Positions 23,356 through 36,800 of a stretch of 64,000 nucleotides of DNA are shown piece by piece (position 1 is the first letter of the stretch; the number at the start of each line of letters is the position of its first letter). Origin of the DNA: Cardinalis cardinalis (taxonomy: Eukaryota > Chordata > Aves > Passeriformes > Cardinalidae); assembly GCA_014549065.1 (NCBI GenBank), contig JACDOX010000027.1, positions 2,177,691 through 2,241,690 of the forward strand. The letters are read 5' to 3'. The position numbers were made by a program, and so were the translations under genes. The notes under the pieces were generated by a model that saw only the letters and a program-made list of their open reading frames with translations, was not told where the DNA came from and did not search any database.

Positions 23356-25644
23356 TGTCTCTGCTGACACAGTGTCACCACAAATCTTCTAATTACACAG
23401 TAATCTGCTGTTGAGGGGAAGTAGGATGCCATAGGCCTGTTAAAAATGAATTAGGTTCAGGTGTTCTCATAATGAGGCTGTAGAGTGGCACCTGTGTAAT
23501 TTTTCTCTGCTGCCAAGTCTCTCCCATTGTGAATATGCAGCTGCTGTCTCGAGACACACTAAGGTTGTGTTCTTTGGATTGGAAGAAAAANTGAGAGGCA
23601 TTAAAATAAGCCCTGAGACTTTGTAAAGTTACCTAGAATAATTTAAAACACTCAGCACAGAGAAATGCAGAGGAGTGTACTTTCAGTAGCCTTTGTGAAG
23701 GACTTCAGGAAAGAAGTGGGAATGTTTTACACAACTTTTAGCTGCTGTATTAGACAGGTTGGTGGCTTCCTTCACTGCATGAGGGTGATTGGGCTCAAGC
23801 ACGTAACTGGGAATGCAGCAACGCTCTTGCAGAGCCTGCTTAGTTTCAGGGAAGGATTCCTCACGGCCTTTAGTTTCTATAAATTAGTGCTGGTATGCAG
23901 ACATGATCTGCTTCCTCATGTTTAAACAGCAAGAATTTAGGAACACTGCCAAATGCCTTCCACATTACTTTATGGAGCCAGGGCTAAATATTATCCCATT
24001 TATGTCAAAATACCATGAAGTAGGAGGTTTCAACACAACACACCCAGACATGGCTGGATCCAGCAGAGAAATGGCTGCATGACTGTAGGCACAAAAGGAA
24101 ACAACATGCTAAGGTGTATCTGCTTGCCATTTTCTTTGAGAGATTAAAGGGAATTGTTTTATCATTGTGAATGGATTAAGAGGAGAAGGGAGCACTGGTG
24201 TGGCACAGGTTTTAGAGGAGAATCCACCTCCTGATCAGAGGTTTGTATTTTGTCTGGATGTGTTTACTTCCAGACACAGAGGACAGGATTCATCCTGCCT
24301 GATCTGTGGACATTTGAATTACTCACTGAGTTTCTCACTGTAAATTAGTAGAGGAGAAGATGGGCTTTTTCACTGGATCTAGTTTAAGAAGCACCACCTA
24401 CAGTGCTGCATCTTTCTAAGAGTGCTGAAGACAATCAGCTCTGAATAAGACTTTCTGGTGGGACTGATTTTGTCTTAATTATTTCAGATTTACTGCAGAG
24501 CCAAGACTATTATTAACAAAGGTAACACCTTTTCTCCTGAACTGTGTTTATTAACCAGCTGCCTCCAGAACCCAGCCAAGTTGCTGCAGTGTTTCACATG
24601 TGGCTCACACCAGTGTGGTAGGACCAAGGACCTAAACACAAATATAACACAGATGTTCTTGAGCTCTCTGCAGTGACTGGCAGCTAAAGACTGGTGATGG
24701 ACAGAGGAGAGCTCCTTCTGTCTGCTTTATGTAATTTAGTTTCCTCCTGGTTGATGGGATTTCCTCATTATTCAAAGATCTCCTATTAAGTATCAATTTA
24801 AGAAAAAAACTTGCTTTTTTCAGCCTATTGTCAATCTCCTTAGAAGTAAAGACTTTATTGTCAGAGAGGCCCTGACAAAAATTTTCCCATGGCAAGCAGT
24901 GCTGAGACAAGTCAGGCTGTCACAGCTCCTCCTGAAGAGGCTGGGTCAGCATTCANGTTATTGCCTCATTTATAAACTTAACCCCTTCTTGCACTACAGT
25001 GAAAGAAAACAACAGCAAGGCTTGTACAGAGGTTTATTTCCTGCAAATCTGGTATTAACATTTTCTGTGGTTTCAGCTGTTAAATACAGTTATCCAAAAC
25101 AAGAGCATGGCTGGAAGCATATATACTAACTACATTTCTTAACCCAATAGCTGCAAGGCTAACGAGAACATTTGCATTATTTAGTATTTNCATCAATTTG
25201 CTTCTCAGCTCTGCAGTACAGAAGAAAAGTTTAATGACTGGTATTTAAATAGTTCATAAAAGTAAAAACTGTGCACTTTATATGTATATATTTAACACAT
25301 TTTAGTCCACACTGCAGTAGTGTATTTGAATAGCCTATATTTTTCATCTCGTGTCACAGCTTAAAAATTAAGCCAAAGTTAAGAAAACTGCTTTAATCAA
25401 AGTTTGGTCACAGTGTCAAAGAGCAACATACTATAGTTTAAGAGCACTTCTGATTTAAAAAGAACTAAACCACAGGAACAGCAAGTAGAAGCAAAGTCCA
25501 GAGTGTCACACACTTTGGTATTATGGTCCTGCTGATGCTTTATTTCAGACCAATTCCATGAGAGCAAACATGGCATGTGGCTGCAAGCCAACAAGAGGAT
25601 CTGTCTAATGCAATCCAGAGTGACTTGCACCTCCATGTAAGTGA
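23356..25644. other. DHRS12 3' UTR and downstream sequence
   Basis: Unique AT-rich sequence after the DHRS12 stop codon. The 3' UTR end cannot be fixed from sequence alone. An ATTAAA hexamer lies 245 nt after the stop. No repeat was recognised. Confidence 0.55.
23600..23605 (+). terminator. Candidate DHRS12 polyadenylation signal
   Basis: ATTAAA, the commonest variant polyadenylation hexamer, lies about 245 nt past the DHRS12 stop. There is no strong GT-rich element just downstream, and ATTAAA also occurs at 24143, so this assignment is tentative. Confidence 0.3.
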
Positions 25645-26030
25645 GTACATTTACAGACTCACAGATTATGCTGAGTCAGAAGGGACCCACAGGGATCATG
25701 ATGTCCAACTCCTGGCACTGCACAGGACACCCCAAGAGTCACACCAGGTGCCTGAGAGCACTGTCCAAATGCTTCTTGAACTCTGCCAGGCTTGGTGCTG
25801 TGATCACTTCCCTGGGATGCTGTTCCAGTGCCCAGNCACCCTGTGGGTGAAGAACCTTTATTAAATATCCAACCTAAACCTCCCCTGACACAACCTCAGG
25901 CCATTCCTTTGGGCCCTGTCACTGGTCACCCCAGAGAAGAGATCAGTGCCTGCCCCTCCTCTTCCCTTCACAAGGAGGTTGTAGACTGTGATTAGGTCTC
26001 CCCTCAGTCTCTTCTGCTTTTGAAACTTTA
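25645..26030 (-). mobile_element. CR1 LINE 3' end, antisense
   Basis: The + strand reads AGTCAGAAGGGACCCACAGG, TGTCCAACTCCTGGCACTGC, GGACACCCCAAGAGTCACAC and CTTGAACTCTGCCAGGC. It continues with ATATCCAACCTAAACCTCCC, CTGTCACTGGTCACC and GGTCTCCCCTCAGTCTC. That is the reverse complement of a well-known avian CR1 subfamily 3' region. It is little diverged compared with the 0.5-7 kb copies. It lies between the two genes. Confidence 0.9.
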
Positions 26031-29000
26031 TGAACAAAATAAAAACAGCATCCAGTGACAGATGACCAGAAGATGAAGGTGGCACAGGTCCTTGTTAAGC
26101 AGTGCACACTGGGAGTTTGAGAGCACACCTGGTTCATGGGAATGGAATGACAAGCACAGCAGCTGCTCTTGCCACCCTTTCCAGTCCAGGCACAGCCCAA
26201 CACTTCTTGTGGCAGCTTTGAGGCTTNTATGATTCTGATGTCACTCTGATGGCTTTATATTTTTCTTCATTTTGTGAAGTCACCTAGTTGGGAAGTTTTT
26301 GCTCTCAGGGATCTTGCACAGGATTGCAGCACCACAGAGCAAATGTGGAGTTGGTTATTTCCCTACATCCTAATGGAAAGGCACAGCCCATCATCAGTGC
26401 AGCAGGACTGACTGCAGTGATGNAGGGGCCACTGCAACTTCTCTTTTTGACTTGGATGAAAATTTTTTGAGGTCAATGTAACAGGTATCAAACAATTTTG
26501 TAAACTGCATTTTGTTTTTAGTTTCATTTCTGGGTCATCTTTATTCATTGTTAAAAAAACTCAATAAACTAAATCAACCTGCTGTTGATTAAAGGTGTAA
26601 AAAATTGTTGTTTGCCTTTGAATGGGGGCACTCCCATAAATACCTCACAATTTGGAGTAAACTGCAAATACCAGTTGTTGGCATTTGCAATAACACACAC
26701 TCCAGCTTCTGTGTTCTACTCAGTGGGAACAAGGTGTGAGCAGGGCCACCCCTTCCCCTTCCTGTTAAACAAGGCTCAGGTGGGATTTTGAATATGCACT
26801 NCCTGGGTTCAAAGGGAGTTCTCCTATATCCTCTGTTATAGGTCTATTATAAGTCAGTCCTGCAAACCTCAATGTAAATAAATTTATTTGGTGGGGGGAT
26901 AGTCCCAGCCATTTCAATTGTCAGTACTAGCACTAGTTTGTATTTTTGTAATGACAAAGCCTTTCTAAAAGCCGTGGCACTTGAAGCAGTACTAGTTTTC
27001 CTCAACTTGGTGAGTGGAGAGTGAACATGGAGTTAGTCTTTCAGGGAACAACCTGCTGGAACAGTGGAGGAGGGCAGCTATGAAGCAGTTCAATCTGTGA
27101 GTTCCTCTGTGTGTTACTCTCACCCTCCCTGCAAAAATAAAGCACCCCATCTCATGACACTGGATCATACTTACCTAAAACTAGTGCNGGTCAACATCCA
27201 CCCACAGTCATTTTAGATAGGCAGTTTCCACTCTGGCAGAGCACAGCTCTGCATCTTCCCTAGCTCAGGTTCCATGTCTTGCATTGTTAGGAGAGGTAAT
27301 TCTGGGCACATTGGAGCAGAGCCAGCAACTGATTACAGGAGATAATTTTAAAATGCAACTAAGATGACTTGAAAATTCTGTATTCCTGCAGTCTCCCAAA
27401 NAGCACTGATCTAGACAATGAGAGAAAGGCTTTGAAAAGGCACCAAATCTGACAGGGAGCAAGTGCAAAAAAACCACTTCTGGGACTAAAAGTGATCAAA
27501 TCCAAGAACTTCAGTTTGTGAAGCAGGGCAGTATTTATGTTCCTCTCTCTAGAGGGAGCCATCAGATAAAGAAAAATTATGTATTCCTCTGAAGGAGGTG
27601 TGTTTTCTATCAAAACAAAAGCTAATGCTCAGCTTTACGAAGGGACACAGTGTCAGCCTGGCCAAAGGTCTTCAGCAGGACAGGTTTCTACCCTGCTGCC
27701 AGGAGATAAAACTCAAACCTCTGCTGTACCAGCAGNGCCATTTCACAGATAAAAATATTATAAAAATATTACAGGAGAAGAGTGGTAAAACCTGCACTTG
27801 TGCAAACTTCAGGGAGAGATGTCCCTAAAGTGCCATTTTCTTTGATGGTTAAAAATCTTGAGCATCTTCCCTTTACTTTTCAGTTCAGAATCCACAATCC
27901 ACAGGGAGCCTTGAAGTGATTTGCAAAATCATGCAACTCCTCTGCTGCCCAGACACTATTTCCTTTGGGCTGCTCACCCACTGCCAGGCACTCAGGTCAA
28001 GAATTTGTCCAGGCAAAAGACATGTTCATACAACAGCTGTCAGTTTGATGACAATTCACAGAACAGGCAGGTAAATNATTCCAGTCAAAACTCAATAAAC
28101 CAAATTCCTCATTACACACATAGAGAAGGAAAAGAAATAGCCAAAAGCTGATAGAAATTAATTTAGNGGGGTTAAGATATCACAATTTATTTAGCTACAT
28201 CGGAGACACTTATTTACATAATGGAACAGTACTGGAAAGTGTTACAATGTAGTTGATAGAAAAGATGGTCAACTTGTTGAGCAGCATTCCTATAAAACAC
28301 TGACCTGAACAAAAGCCAGTAGGAGCTTTTTTTCATATAAAATCCCTCTAATCAAAAAGACAGCAAAGCCCATGAGATATTGGTCAGTATGACAACTTAC
28401 CAGACTCAGAAACAAGGCTCAGCCTTTGGAAAGCTAAACCACAGCCGAAACTAGTGCTAATTACAAAGATGTAGCAAGGAGTTTGTGAATTTGTTTATTT
28501 GTGAAAATTCTTTAATTACTTGGCCGTGGCAACTCCATAGAATTTTCTTGGGACAGGACAAAATAGGGGTGTTAGCAATAGGTTTTTCACATCTGAAGGA
28601 AGCCTTGACCTGTGGTAAAATGTAAGTATAAAGGTGATAAACCCTTTAATAAATTCAGATTATTTAATATCTAAAGAACAAATAACTGGAGAGACTATCT
28701 TCGTAAGGCCTGACACCTCTTCTGTACCATCTCAGTAGTAATGTGTCTCCCCCATCCTCTTAATGTTGAAGTGCTTATGCATTTAATGCAGTCCTGAAAA
28801 AACTACTTGAGGTAGATAAATATTATTTGGTAACTGAACCAAAGAACAAGAAAAGGAAGTCAAATCTTCATAGACTGGAACAACTCTATGTTCCTTGTGG
28901 CTTCTGGATCTGGACCATGGCTGCTGGCTGGCTTACAGTACTGGAATGGGGGTTAGGTTTGGCTTTATACAGCTCTGATGAATATTCATTTCTGTACTGT

Positions 29001-29791
29001 AGGTGCTTTTTGGTTTGGTTTGGTTTTTTTAGGTTTTGTTTGTATGCTGATAACATTCTTTCTCGGTATCCCCTCTTTGCACAGATTTTTCCAGGACTGT
29101 GCTCTCTTGTTTTCATTTTGGTTTGAGTTCAATGTCCCTNCTTGGCAGCAATTTCAATTGAACTCATTCTCTTTCTCTTCTGAGCAGTACAATGTGTCCT
29201 GCAGCAAACAAAATTTCAGAGATGGCCAAAGACTGGTCACAAGGGAAAATCCCCAAACTGGGAAAATGCAATGAAAAGTCACATGTGATCACACAAAGTT
29301 AATCTCAAATCCCAGAACTTCAAGTTATTTGCAAATTAAGGACATTTTTTTTTTTTATTTCTGAGGAGCAAAGTTTCCTGCCAACATTCACAAGATGCAA
29401 TTCTGAAGAGAAAAACCTCTGTCTTCCTCAATATTACATAAGAGGTCATCACTGAAGGGACTCAGCACACCAACGCATCCTGAACAAATGATCANGTTTG
29501 TTGTTACTATTGCATCTTCTAAGGCCTAATTGAAAACATCCCATGTGCTGGATGTGGTCTCCTGGAAAGGACATGNCCTGTAAAACACATTGTAGCCCTA
29601 TTTCCTGTGTGCTACAAAACAGAGCTTTGGTTGCTGGTATGCAAATCTAGTTTGGAACAGCAAGGCCAGACAAACATGATATTTGCTAATTTGTTAGTAA
29701 CTAATTTGGTAGTAGTTTAGATTTAAGGAAAGATAGGGGTTTTTTTTCCTTCTCTCTGCAATACAGTAGACACAGGCATTAAGTGGAGTTT
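26031..29791. other. Intergenic sequence between convergent genes
   Basis: No gene is recognised. AATAAA hexamers occur on the + strand (26563 and near 26877), and a GGTTT-rich simple repeat lies at 29011. It may include long 3' UTR of either gene. Confidence 0.5.
29011..29038. repeat. (GGTTT)n-like simple repeat
   Basis: Interrupted GGTTT units ending in a T run, next to TAGGTTTTGTTTG. Low-complexity sequence only. Confidence 0.75.
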
Positions 29792-30350
29792 GAATCACAG
29801 AATGGCTGAGGTGGGAAAGAACCTTCAAAGGTCATCTGGTCCTGCTCAAGCAAGGTCACCTAGAGGTAGTTTCCCAGGGTCATGTCCAGTTATGTTTTCT
29901 CCAAAGATGAAGAACCCACAAACTACCTGCCTGGCCAGTCTGTGCCCATGCTCAGTCACCCTTGCAGTAAAAATTGTTTCCTGATGTTCAGAGGAAATCT
30001 GTGTTTCTGTTTGTGCCCATTGCCTCTGGCCCTGTCACTGGACACCAGTGCATTCTCTTTGTACCCTCCCTTCAGGCATTTATACACANTGATGAGATCC
30101 CTCTGAGCCTTCTTTTCTCCAGATGGACTGTTNTCCCAGCTCTCCCAGATATGCTCCAGTACCTTTCACCATTTTGGTGGCCCTTTGCTGGACTCCATAC
30201 AGTGGTTTCATTTCCCCACTCAGAGGGAACACATCCCTCCCTTACCCAGTACTGGAGATGCCCAGGCCACCCCAGGCAATGTGCAGTAACCACTGCTGAG
30301 GTACTGAGAGCCCACATGCTGACATTCAGGGGATGGCCTCAAGTTCAGGA
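29792..30350 (-). mobile_element. CR1 LINE 3' end, antisense, about 560 bp
   Basis: The + strand starts GAATCACAGAATGGCTGAGG, the reverse complement of the CR1 terminal octamer repeats. It follows the CR1 order through AGGTCATCTGGTCCTGCTC, AATTGTTTCCTGATGTTCAG, TGTGCCCATTGCCTCTGGC, CATTTATACACANTGATGAG and GGCCCTTTGCTGGACTCC. Frames on both strands are broken. An apparent long + strand frame through it is an antisense artefact. Confidence 0.92.
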
Positions 30351-33300
30351 GGACAGAGCAGGGAGGTCACCTGGGCTTGGCTGCAAAAAGCAGCTGCAGA
30401 CAAGGGTGCTCACAGCTGAGCACACCAATGTCACTGTTCAGGATTATCCTCTGGCAGACTGGCTGACTTGTAGCCCTATCACTGCTGTTTCAACATCTAA
30501 CCATGACATTAACTTGGATGGGAGGACCATCAATGCTACATTCCAAGCAGATGCCCATATTCTTTTCCCTTCACTTAAATATTTTCAGCTTAAAAAGACT
30601 GAAGTTTGGTGCTCAGATTGCCCCACCTGGGACACAAGTGACTCTAGCAAGCTGCTCAGGCACTGTGTATGTGACCAGCACCTGCCCCATCACCTGCCTA
30701 AGCCCTACAGACGCTGCTCATTTTAAAACTGAGAATAGCAGGCAGATGCTCTGGATAACACTTCCCACAAGGAAGCACCAGCTAAGGGAGAAATGAAATC
30801 ACCTTTCATTTGTAGATGTGTAGAGCAGAGGGAGCTGGCAATGTTTGTGTGNCCCTTGTCACAGCATGAGGTATCACCAAAAGCTACTGCCCTTCAGCAG
30901 CCCCAGGGAAAGGGGGCTTGGCTTCATTTAAGAGTGTGTGTAGGTATGTGGCACTGCATAGTTTACACCTGTATCAAAACACCCCCTCCTCCCATTCTCC
31001 AATAGTGCAATTCCTAAAAATAGCTCAGATTNGTTAATCAGCAAGTAAAATGGGAAAAAAAGGACCAAGCAACAGAGATCCCTTTTTGTATGCATCTAGC
31101 AGACAGAAGAAACTGAGATTGCTACTCTAACACAGCAGAAGAAGAAGGCAGGCATTTTAACTCTCCCAGTGTCAAATCCTTCTTGTTTCATTTGGAAAGT
31201 AAAAGAATTATAGAATTAAATGCATTCTATCTTCCCTTCATAATGTCTACATTTCAGCTCTTGAGGGCATTGCAAAGGGACAAATTTTCCTTCCCCCTCA
31301 GTTTCACTAGCAGTTTATATAATTTTCTAAGGCCAGAGCAGCTCGTCCTGAGACTGCAAGATAAGGAGATGTTTAACTTAAATCCAGATAACCCTGCAGG
31401 TCATTCAGCGAGAAAGAACAAGGAAAATTCTGCAAAACAGTTTTGCATACCCCATATCCACATTTAAGCAACATTGAAACCATGACTCCTTGGAAGACGA
31501 GGGGGGAGTGGTCATGAGTTCATTGCAGAACAGTCCAAAGAAGTCATTCTCAAATGTAGTCTCCTTCGGAATCAGTTCTTCACCTCTGTTTGCACATTAC
31601 ACATTCAGGAGTAGGTGCTGACCCAGGGGCAGATCCTCACCTTATTGACTCTGTGACTCCATCAGTGTGAGCACAACTTGTGCTGCAGTCCCAGCCTTGG
31701 TGCCACTGCTGTCTCCTCAGGAACCAAGCACCAAACAGCAACTGAAATTCACTTTAGTGCATCCGTGCTTCTGTCACCATGAGATGCACTCCCTGCACAG
31801 CACAAGTCAGGTCTCTGGCCAAAAGGCCCTGAGCCCAAGGGAACATGGAACACCACAGTCCAGCAAAGCTTTGTACGTACTCTCCAGCTGGAATGAAATA
31901 NGGCAGGCCACTTGCTCATCATGCATAGCTTTGACAGCCAGGAACGCTTCAGTCATCAGAAAACATGCACCAGGTGTAATGAAAAGCATTCCAAGAGGAA
32001 ACAAGCATCTAGTTTCCAGGAGAGAACGTGGGAAGACTGAGAAAACAACTCTCAAGTTGGAAAAATAATAGTACTGTGTGAATTATGTTTGACAATATGC
32101 TTTAAAATATGCTGTTTAGAGGGGAAACAACAACAGGCTGTACGACCAGGAACCCAAGGTGGTGTTATTTCAGAGAACATGACTGCAAAATGCTTCATCA
32201 CAGGTTACAAGATGTTCAGGAAGAGAATTTTCCCTGAAAATACATAGCAGTCCTGTGATGCACACACAGAATTCCACTTACCCTTTACTGCAGCAGCTCA
32301 CTGGACCAGAATTAATGCCATGGATTGAGGTAACCGTATTTTTTTTTCCTCAAAAGTGAATTGCTGCTGAGCAAACAAAGAAGCTTTATTTTCTTTTGGC
32401 ATTCTCTCTCAAAGGAGAGCACAAGGCTTCTCCAGGTAGCAGTGCAGTGTGCTCTGAAGTGGCAAATGTCATGGCCTCCCCACTGCAGAGGGAAGAAGGG
32501 AAGTCCAAAATAGGGCAAGACCGAGCACCACTTATGTGGTGCAACCACAATAGCTACAACCACAAGGCCTGCTGAAACAGGAGATGCGGGAAAGCCTTTG
32601 CAGAGCAAATTCTCTACACCAGTTTCTTTGAAGTGTGTGAGTAGTACCATGCTAAAAAGTAACATGGATTAATGGAGTGGAGAGTTGGCTCTTCAGAGAA
32701 GGTCCCTTTGGAAAAAAGGGCTTTTATAGTTTATTCACCTTGACAATGTCATTCTAAAAAGGTAATTTTGGTCAATCCAGGTTTTTAAATACAGTTTATT
32801 TTTAAGAGAAACTGTAAAGTATGACAACAGGACAATGGGCATCATTCAGCAATATCACTTCTGGGTCTATAGAGAAAATTAATAAAAAACATCAGCATTT
32901 AAAAAAATAAATATGACTAACCATATGGAAAACAGGAAGAACAAAATTCATCTTCAACAACACAGACAGGTATAAATGCTGAAATGTTGCTGTGCAAGGT
33001 AGAGGTAGAGGTAGAGATAAACCAGACTTTTCAGATCTAGACCAGTTTTAGATCTGCCCCCCTCCATGCACACACTCCCAAAAGTTCCTGTTGCCAATAA
33101 TTTCATTTGAATCAGACTGTCAGCATCATCAAACTCAAACAAGTCTGTGTGCTCCTTAGAATGCTCTGAGCTGGAAAACTATTTCAGTTTTCTGTAGAAA
33201 TCAGTTGCTGAATAACCTGACCCCTGGTTCTGCGACTTGTGCAGCAAAGGGAGAGGCAGGAAGATTATACAGACCAATGAATGCTCTCTGGATGATGCCC

Positions 33301-33858
33301 ACTAGGACAAGTAGATGGTAGAGCCCTTTNAGGAATTGCAACAGTCCATCAGCTCCTTGGTGATGCACCCAGAGACCGTGCCTGGATTTCCTCCTCTGGA
33401 GAGAGCATGGTCAGCAGAAATATCCCAAATCAACAGGTACTGGCTGCAGGGAGAGCCAATTGCCTTACACAGTCTNTTGACACCAAAAACTCACAGAGGA
33501 AGACACAACCCAAGAGCCCTCTGTACAAAGCAGCAAGTATCTTGACATACTGAAATATAAAAACTAAAAATTGCACTGCACACAGATTTTTCCAAACAAA
33601 CTCAAGACAACCAAAGTCAGATCGTACAAACCGTTAGTTAAAAAAATACCTTCTTGTATATTTTGAGAAGAAGTGGAAAGAGTCTTCGTGCAAATGTTCA
33701 GCCTGGATCAAGCAGAGGACATAAAGTTGTTGTAAACACATTAGTTCCTTTCTCATCTGCCGTATGTGCCCAGTGTTATCTATCTTCTGCAGTATAATTG
33801 GGGTTAGGAGATCCGTTTCTTCTGTAAATATCACCTTTCAAGTTCCACTGATGTAACA
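30351..33858. other. Intergenic sequence and WDFY2 3' UTR
   Basis: AT-rich sequence downstream of the WDFY2 stop. Several minus-strand AATAAA hexamers lie within 1.5 kb of the stop. A short GGTAGA triplication lies near 33000. Nothing else was recognised. Confidence 0.55.
32730..32800 (-). terminator. Candidate WDFY2 polyadenylation signals
   Basis: Two AATAAA hexamers on the minus strand (complement of 32795-32800 and of 32730-32735) lie about 1.1 kb past the WDFY2 stop. Another is at 32385-32390. Which one is used cannot be told from sequence alone. Confidence 0.3.
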
Positions 33859-33888
33859 TCAAGACACTACTGGTGTCATATCCCACAA
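33859..33888 (-). CDS. WDFY2: WDFY2 exon 12, terminal coding exon
   Basis: Nine codons, LWDMTPVVS, and a TGA stop (33861-33859) follow an AACAG acceptor. The WD dipeptide ends the last blade. The exon is too short for ORF searches and was found from the conserved tail of the protein. The 3' UTR continues below 33859. Confidence 0.93.
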   Translation of the reverse strand: MWDMTPVVS

Positions 33889-36800
33889 CTGTTAAATACA
33901 ATAAAATATAACAACATAATGAAAACCAGTAAAAATAGAATCTTTATATAATATAACTTACACCTCTTTAATTAAGAGGCGCAACATGGTTAGAGGTGGA
34001 TGCCACAAGTCTGAAGAAGTTTGATTTAATTTTCTAGCACTTATGTCAGAGTGGTGGACGTTGACGAAATGACATTCTCTACGTCACCAGCTTTCACCTG
34101 TATGAGCCAGGTTCATAGCTGGCCTTAAAAGAAACAAAAAAAAAATCCCACTACATTACTAACTTCAATGATCAGAACAGTCATAACACAATGTGAGGGT
34201 TTTGTTTTTTTCAAATTACTCAAACTGTTATAACTTAGTCATTATTTTAGCTATTTGTTTATCTAACCACACTGAGATTTGGCATGTTGAAAAACAGTTG
34301 GTCTTCCTCAAGGGAAAGNTACAGTGAGCATTTACCCCAGCCCCCTCGGGCAATAACTTCATAGACCAAGACCTCCTTGGTCCTTACTGGGCAGAAATCN
34401 GAATCTCAATCCCAAGTAAGAAGTCTCTGGGTGGAAGAAGGCAGGTGTGACATCCTGCAGCCAGANGGGAGAGGGAAGGGAAATGAAGTACAGGAGCTGG
34501 AGCACATTCTTTGCTCCTACCTTAATGACCTTGTCTGTCCCCGAGGTCAGCAGCCATCCCCTGGTGGCATCNAAGTGTACGTGAACAATGTTGTGCTTAC
34601 TGTCATGGAAAGTAGCTGTAGGTGCCCGCCTGAAGAAAGAAATCCAAAATCAGCAAGAACTGTAACTGCAGGATTTCCCCCCAAATTGTTCTCTATTGGG
34701 GAAAAATACTGAACTGCTGCTGTAAGCTATTAATTCAGCAACCACTCTTTAAACAGCACTTTGAGATCTTTCTGGCATGAAAGGAACAGGGGCGAGGGGC
34801 TCTCTATCCCTTCTGGCTTTGTCTCCTCCTTANCCTGCTGAGAAAGCCCAGGGACCACCGTGCCAGGCTGCTCCCTCCTGGAGCCTTGCAGCCACCCAGG
34901 CCCTTCCAGCAGTAGGAGCTTCCCCTGTTGCAGTGCAGTGCAGCTCAGTGCCCACACTTACTCCTCGTCTGTGATGGACTCGTGGCAGCTGTCGCAGACC
35001 CTCACTTCGAACTCGAAGCCCATCAGGGGGATGGAGGAGCGCTTGGAGCTGCACTTCCCGCACACGGCTTTCCCGCACTTCCGGCAGTGATGCTGCACGA
35101 CACAACAGGCACAAAGACTTCTCAGGCCACACACCCAGACCAGGTCCCTGCTCAGGTCTGCAGGCTCTTCCATCTCACTCCAGTCAGACACGATGCAGCT
35201 CAGCTCTGCCCCAGACACCTCATTTCTCAAGTTCCGTGTGCACTTGCAGCACTTCTACACCCCTTCAGTAAAAGNCTGCAATCTGCAGCCCCCTCCTGCT
35301 AGGCAGGAAAACACAGCATGTTTCAAGCAGACCAGTAAGCCTTTCCCAATACAGCCTGAGCAGGNAGAGATGTTTATCCAATCTCACTGAAAACAGCTTT
35401 GGTTCCAGTACAATCTCCAAAAATCAGCTGTAAATTTCTTTCTGTAACTTATTTGACTAACAATGAGCAAAGTCCCCCATGGCTAAAGTCATGGAAGGCC
35501 CCAGATATACTCAGCCCAAGGCCTATTTCATGCATTTCCATTGACTGGAAAAAAACCCCAGTGTGTTCCTTTCAACCACAAAATCAAGCCACAGAGGGGA
35601 ACCTGCTGTCCCANCCCTGAGCACTTAGTGGAAGAACAAAATGCAAATTCTCAAAGCTTTAGGGGGCAAAAAGGTTACTAGAATCCATTATGAAAGAAAA
35701 GCTTAATGGCACCATGTTAACACACTGAAGGGCACATACAAACCTGCCTGAGGCCTATTTTCTTACTGTCCCACATCTGCTTGAAGTTCCAGAAGAAAGG
35801 CTGGTCACATTTTTGACAGGAGTCACTATCCAGCCACTCNGGGGTCTGCAACACACACACATAAACACGAAGTGGAAGTGAGCAACAAGTAGAAAAATTT
35901 CCAAGGGAGCCTAGAGGCAAGACAAAAAAGATGTGTTGTGGTGTGACAATATGGCCAGCTAAGATTGATTTAGTATCTCCATTTTCACAAGATGCCATTT
36001 TGGCTCTTGTTGATGATGACAAGATGATATTTGTTCCCTGAGATGTCTTTTTTGGCTTAGCTTTGAGCTTTGAAGGACATGGGAGAAACAGTCCTCATCC
36101 AAATCATGAAGAAGAGTTTGATAATAAGACATCAGAAACAACCCCATTCTACATAAAAATATTTTGTTCTGTCTTGTCTGGACAGCATTTAGCATCTGCT
36201 ATTGCCTCTGGTGGGAGCTGGGGTCAATTAGTATTTCCAGCAGCCAAGCAAATCATCTAAAGGGAAAGGGAAATTATGGGAAATGCTGATATTGTTAGGG
36301 GGTTTNGTATTCTTTCTTTCTTTAACACCCTAACAGGAGTTCCTGCTGTCAGATGTGCCTGTGCTACAAATCACACACAGGGATGAGAAAGATGTGATTC
36401 ACCTGAACCAGCCTAAGACCCAGACCAAACCCAAGCTCTTTTCCCTCATCAACCCATGAGGTTAAATAAACACTAAATATTGTTTAATACTTTGTGAGGA
36501 AGTGCTATCAGCAAACTGCAGTTGTCTTGTCAGAGCCAGTGGTTTCTCATATGCTGCAAATTAAAATGGCAAGAAACACAGCCGAGATAAAGAACTAAAA
36601 ACAACAGAAAAGCCAGGCAAAGTAAGTTAGGGANGGATTGAGACCCTCAGCTCCCAGGACAGCTTTGACTCCTAGCAATAAAGCAATCACCTGGTTCATA
36701 TTCTTCTGNCAGTTATTCTGAAGGCAGTTCATTCTGCTGGGGAAAAGCCTTGTCTTTTCTACCCAGAACAGTCTTTCCTTTTAATGCCTACAGATTTACA

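Noticed and set aside
29974..30726. The longest open frame in the window (250 codons, + strand)
   Set aside because: It begins inside an antisense CR1 3' end and runs into unique sequence. It has no recognisable domain and contains Ns. It is a chance frame.
32998..33018. GGTAGA triplication as a functional element
   Set aside because: Only three short units. It is ordinary low-complexity sequence.
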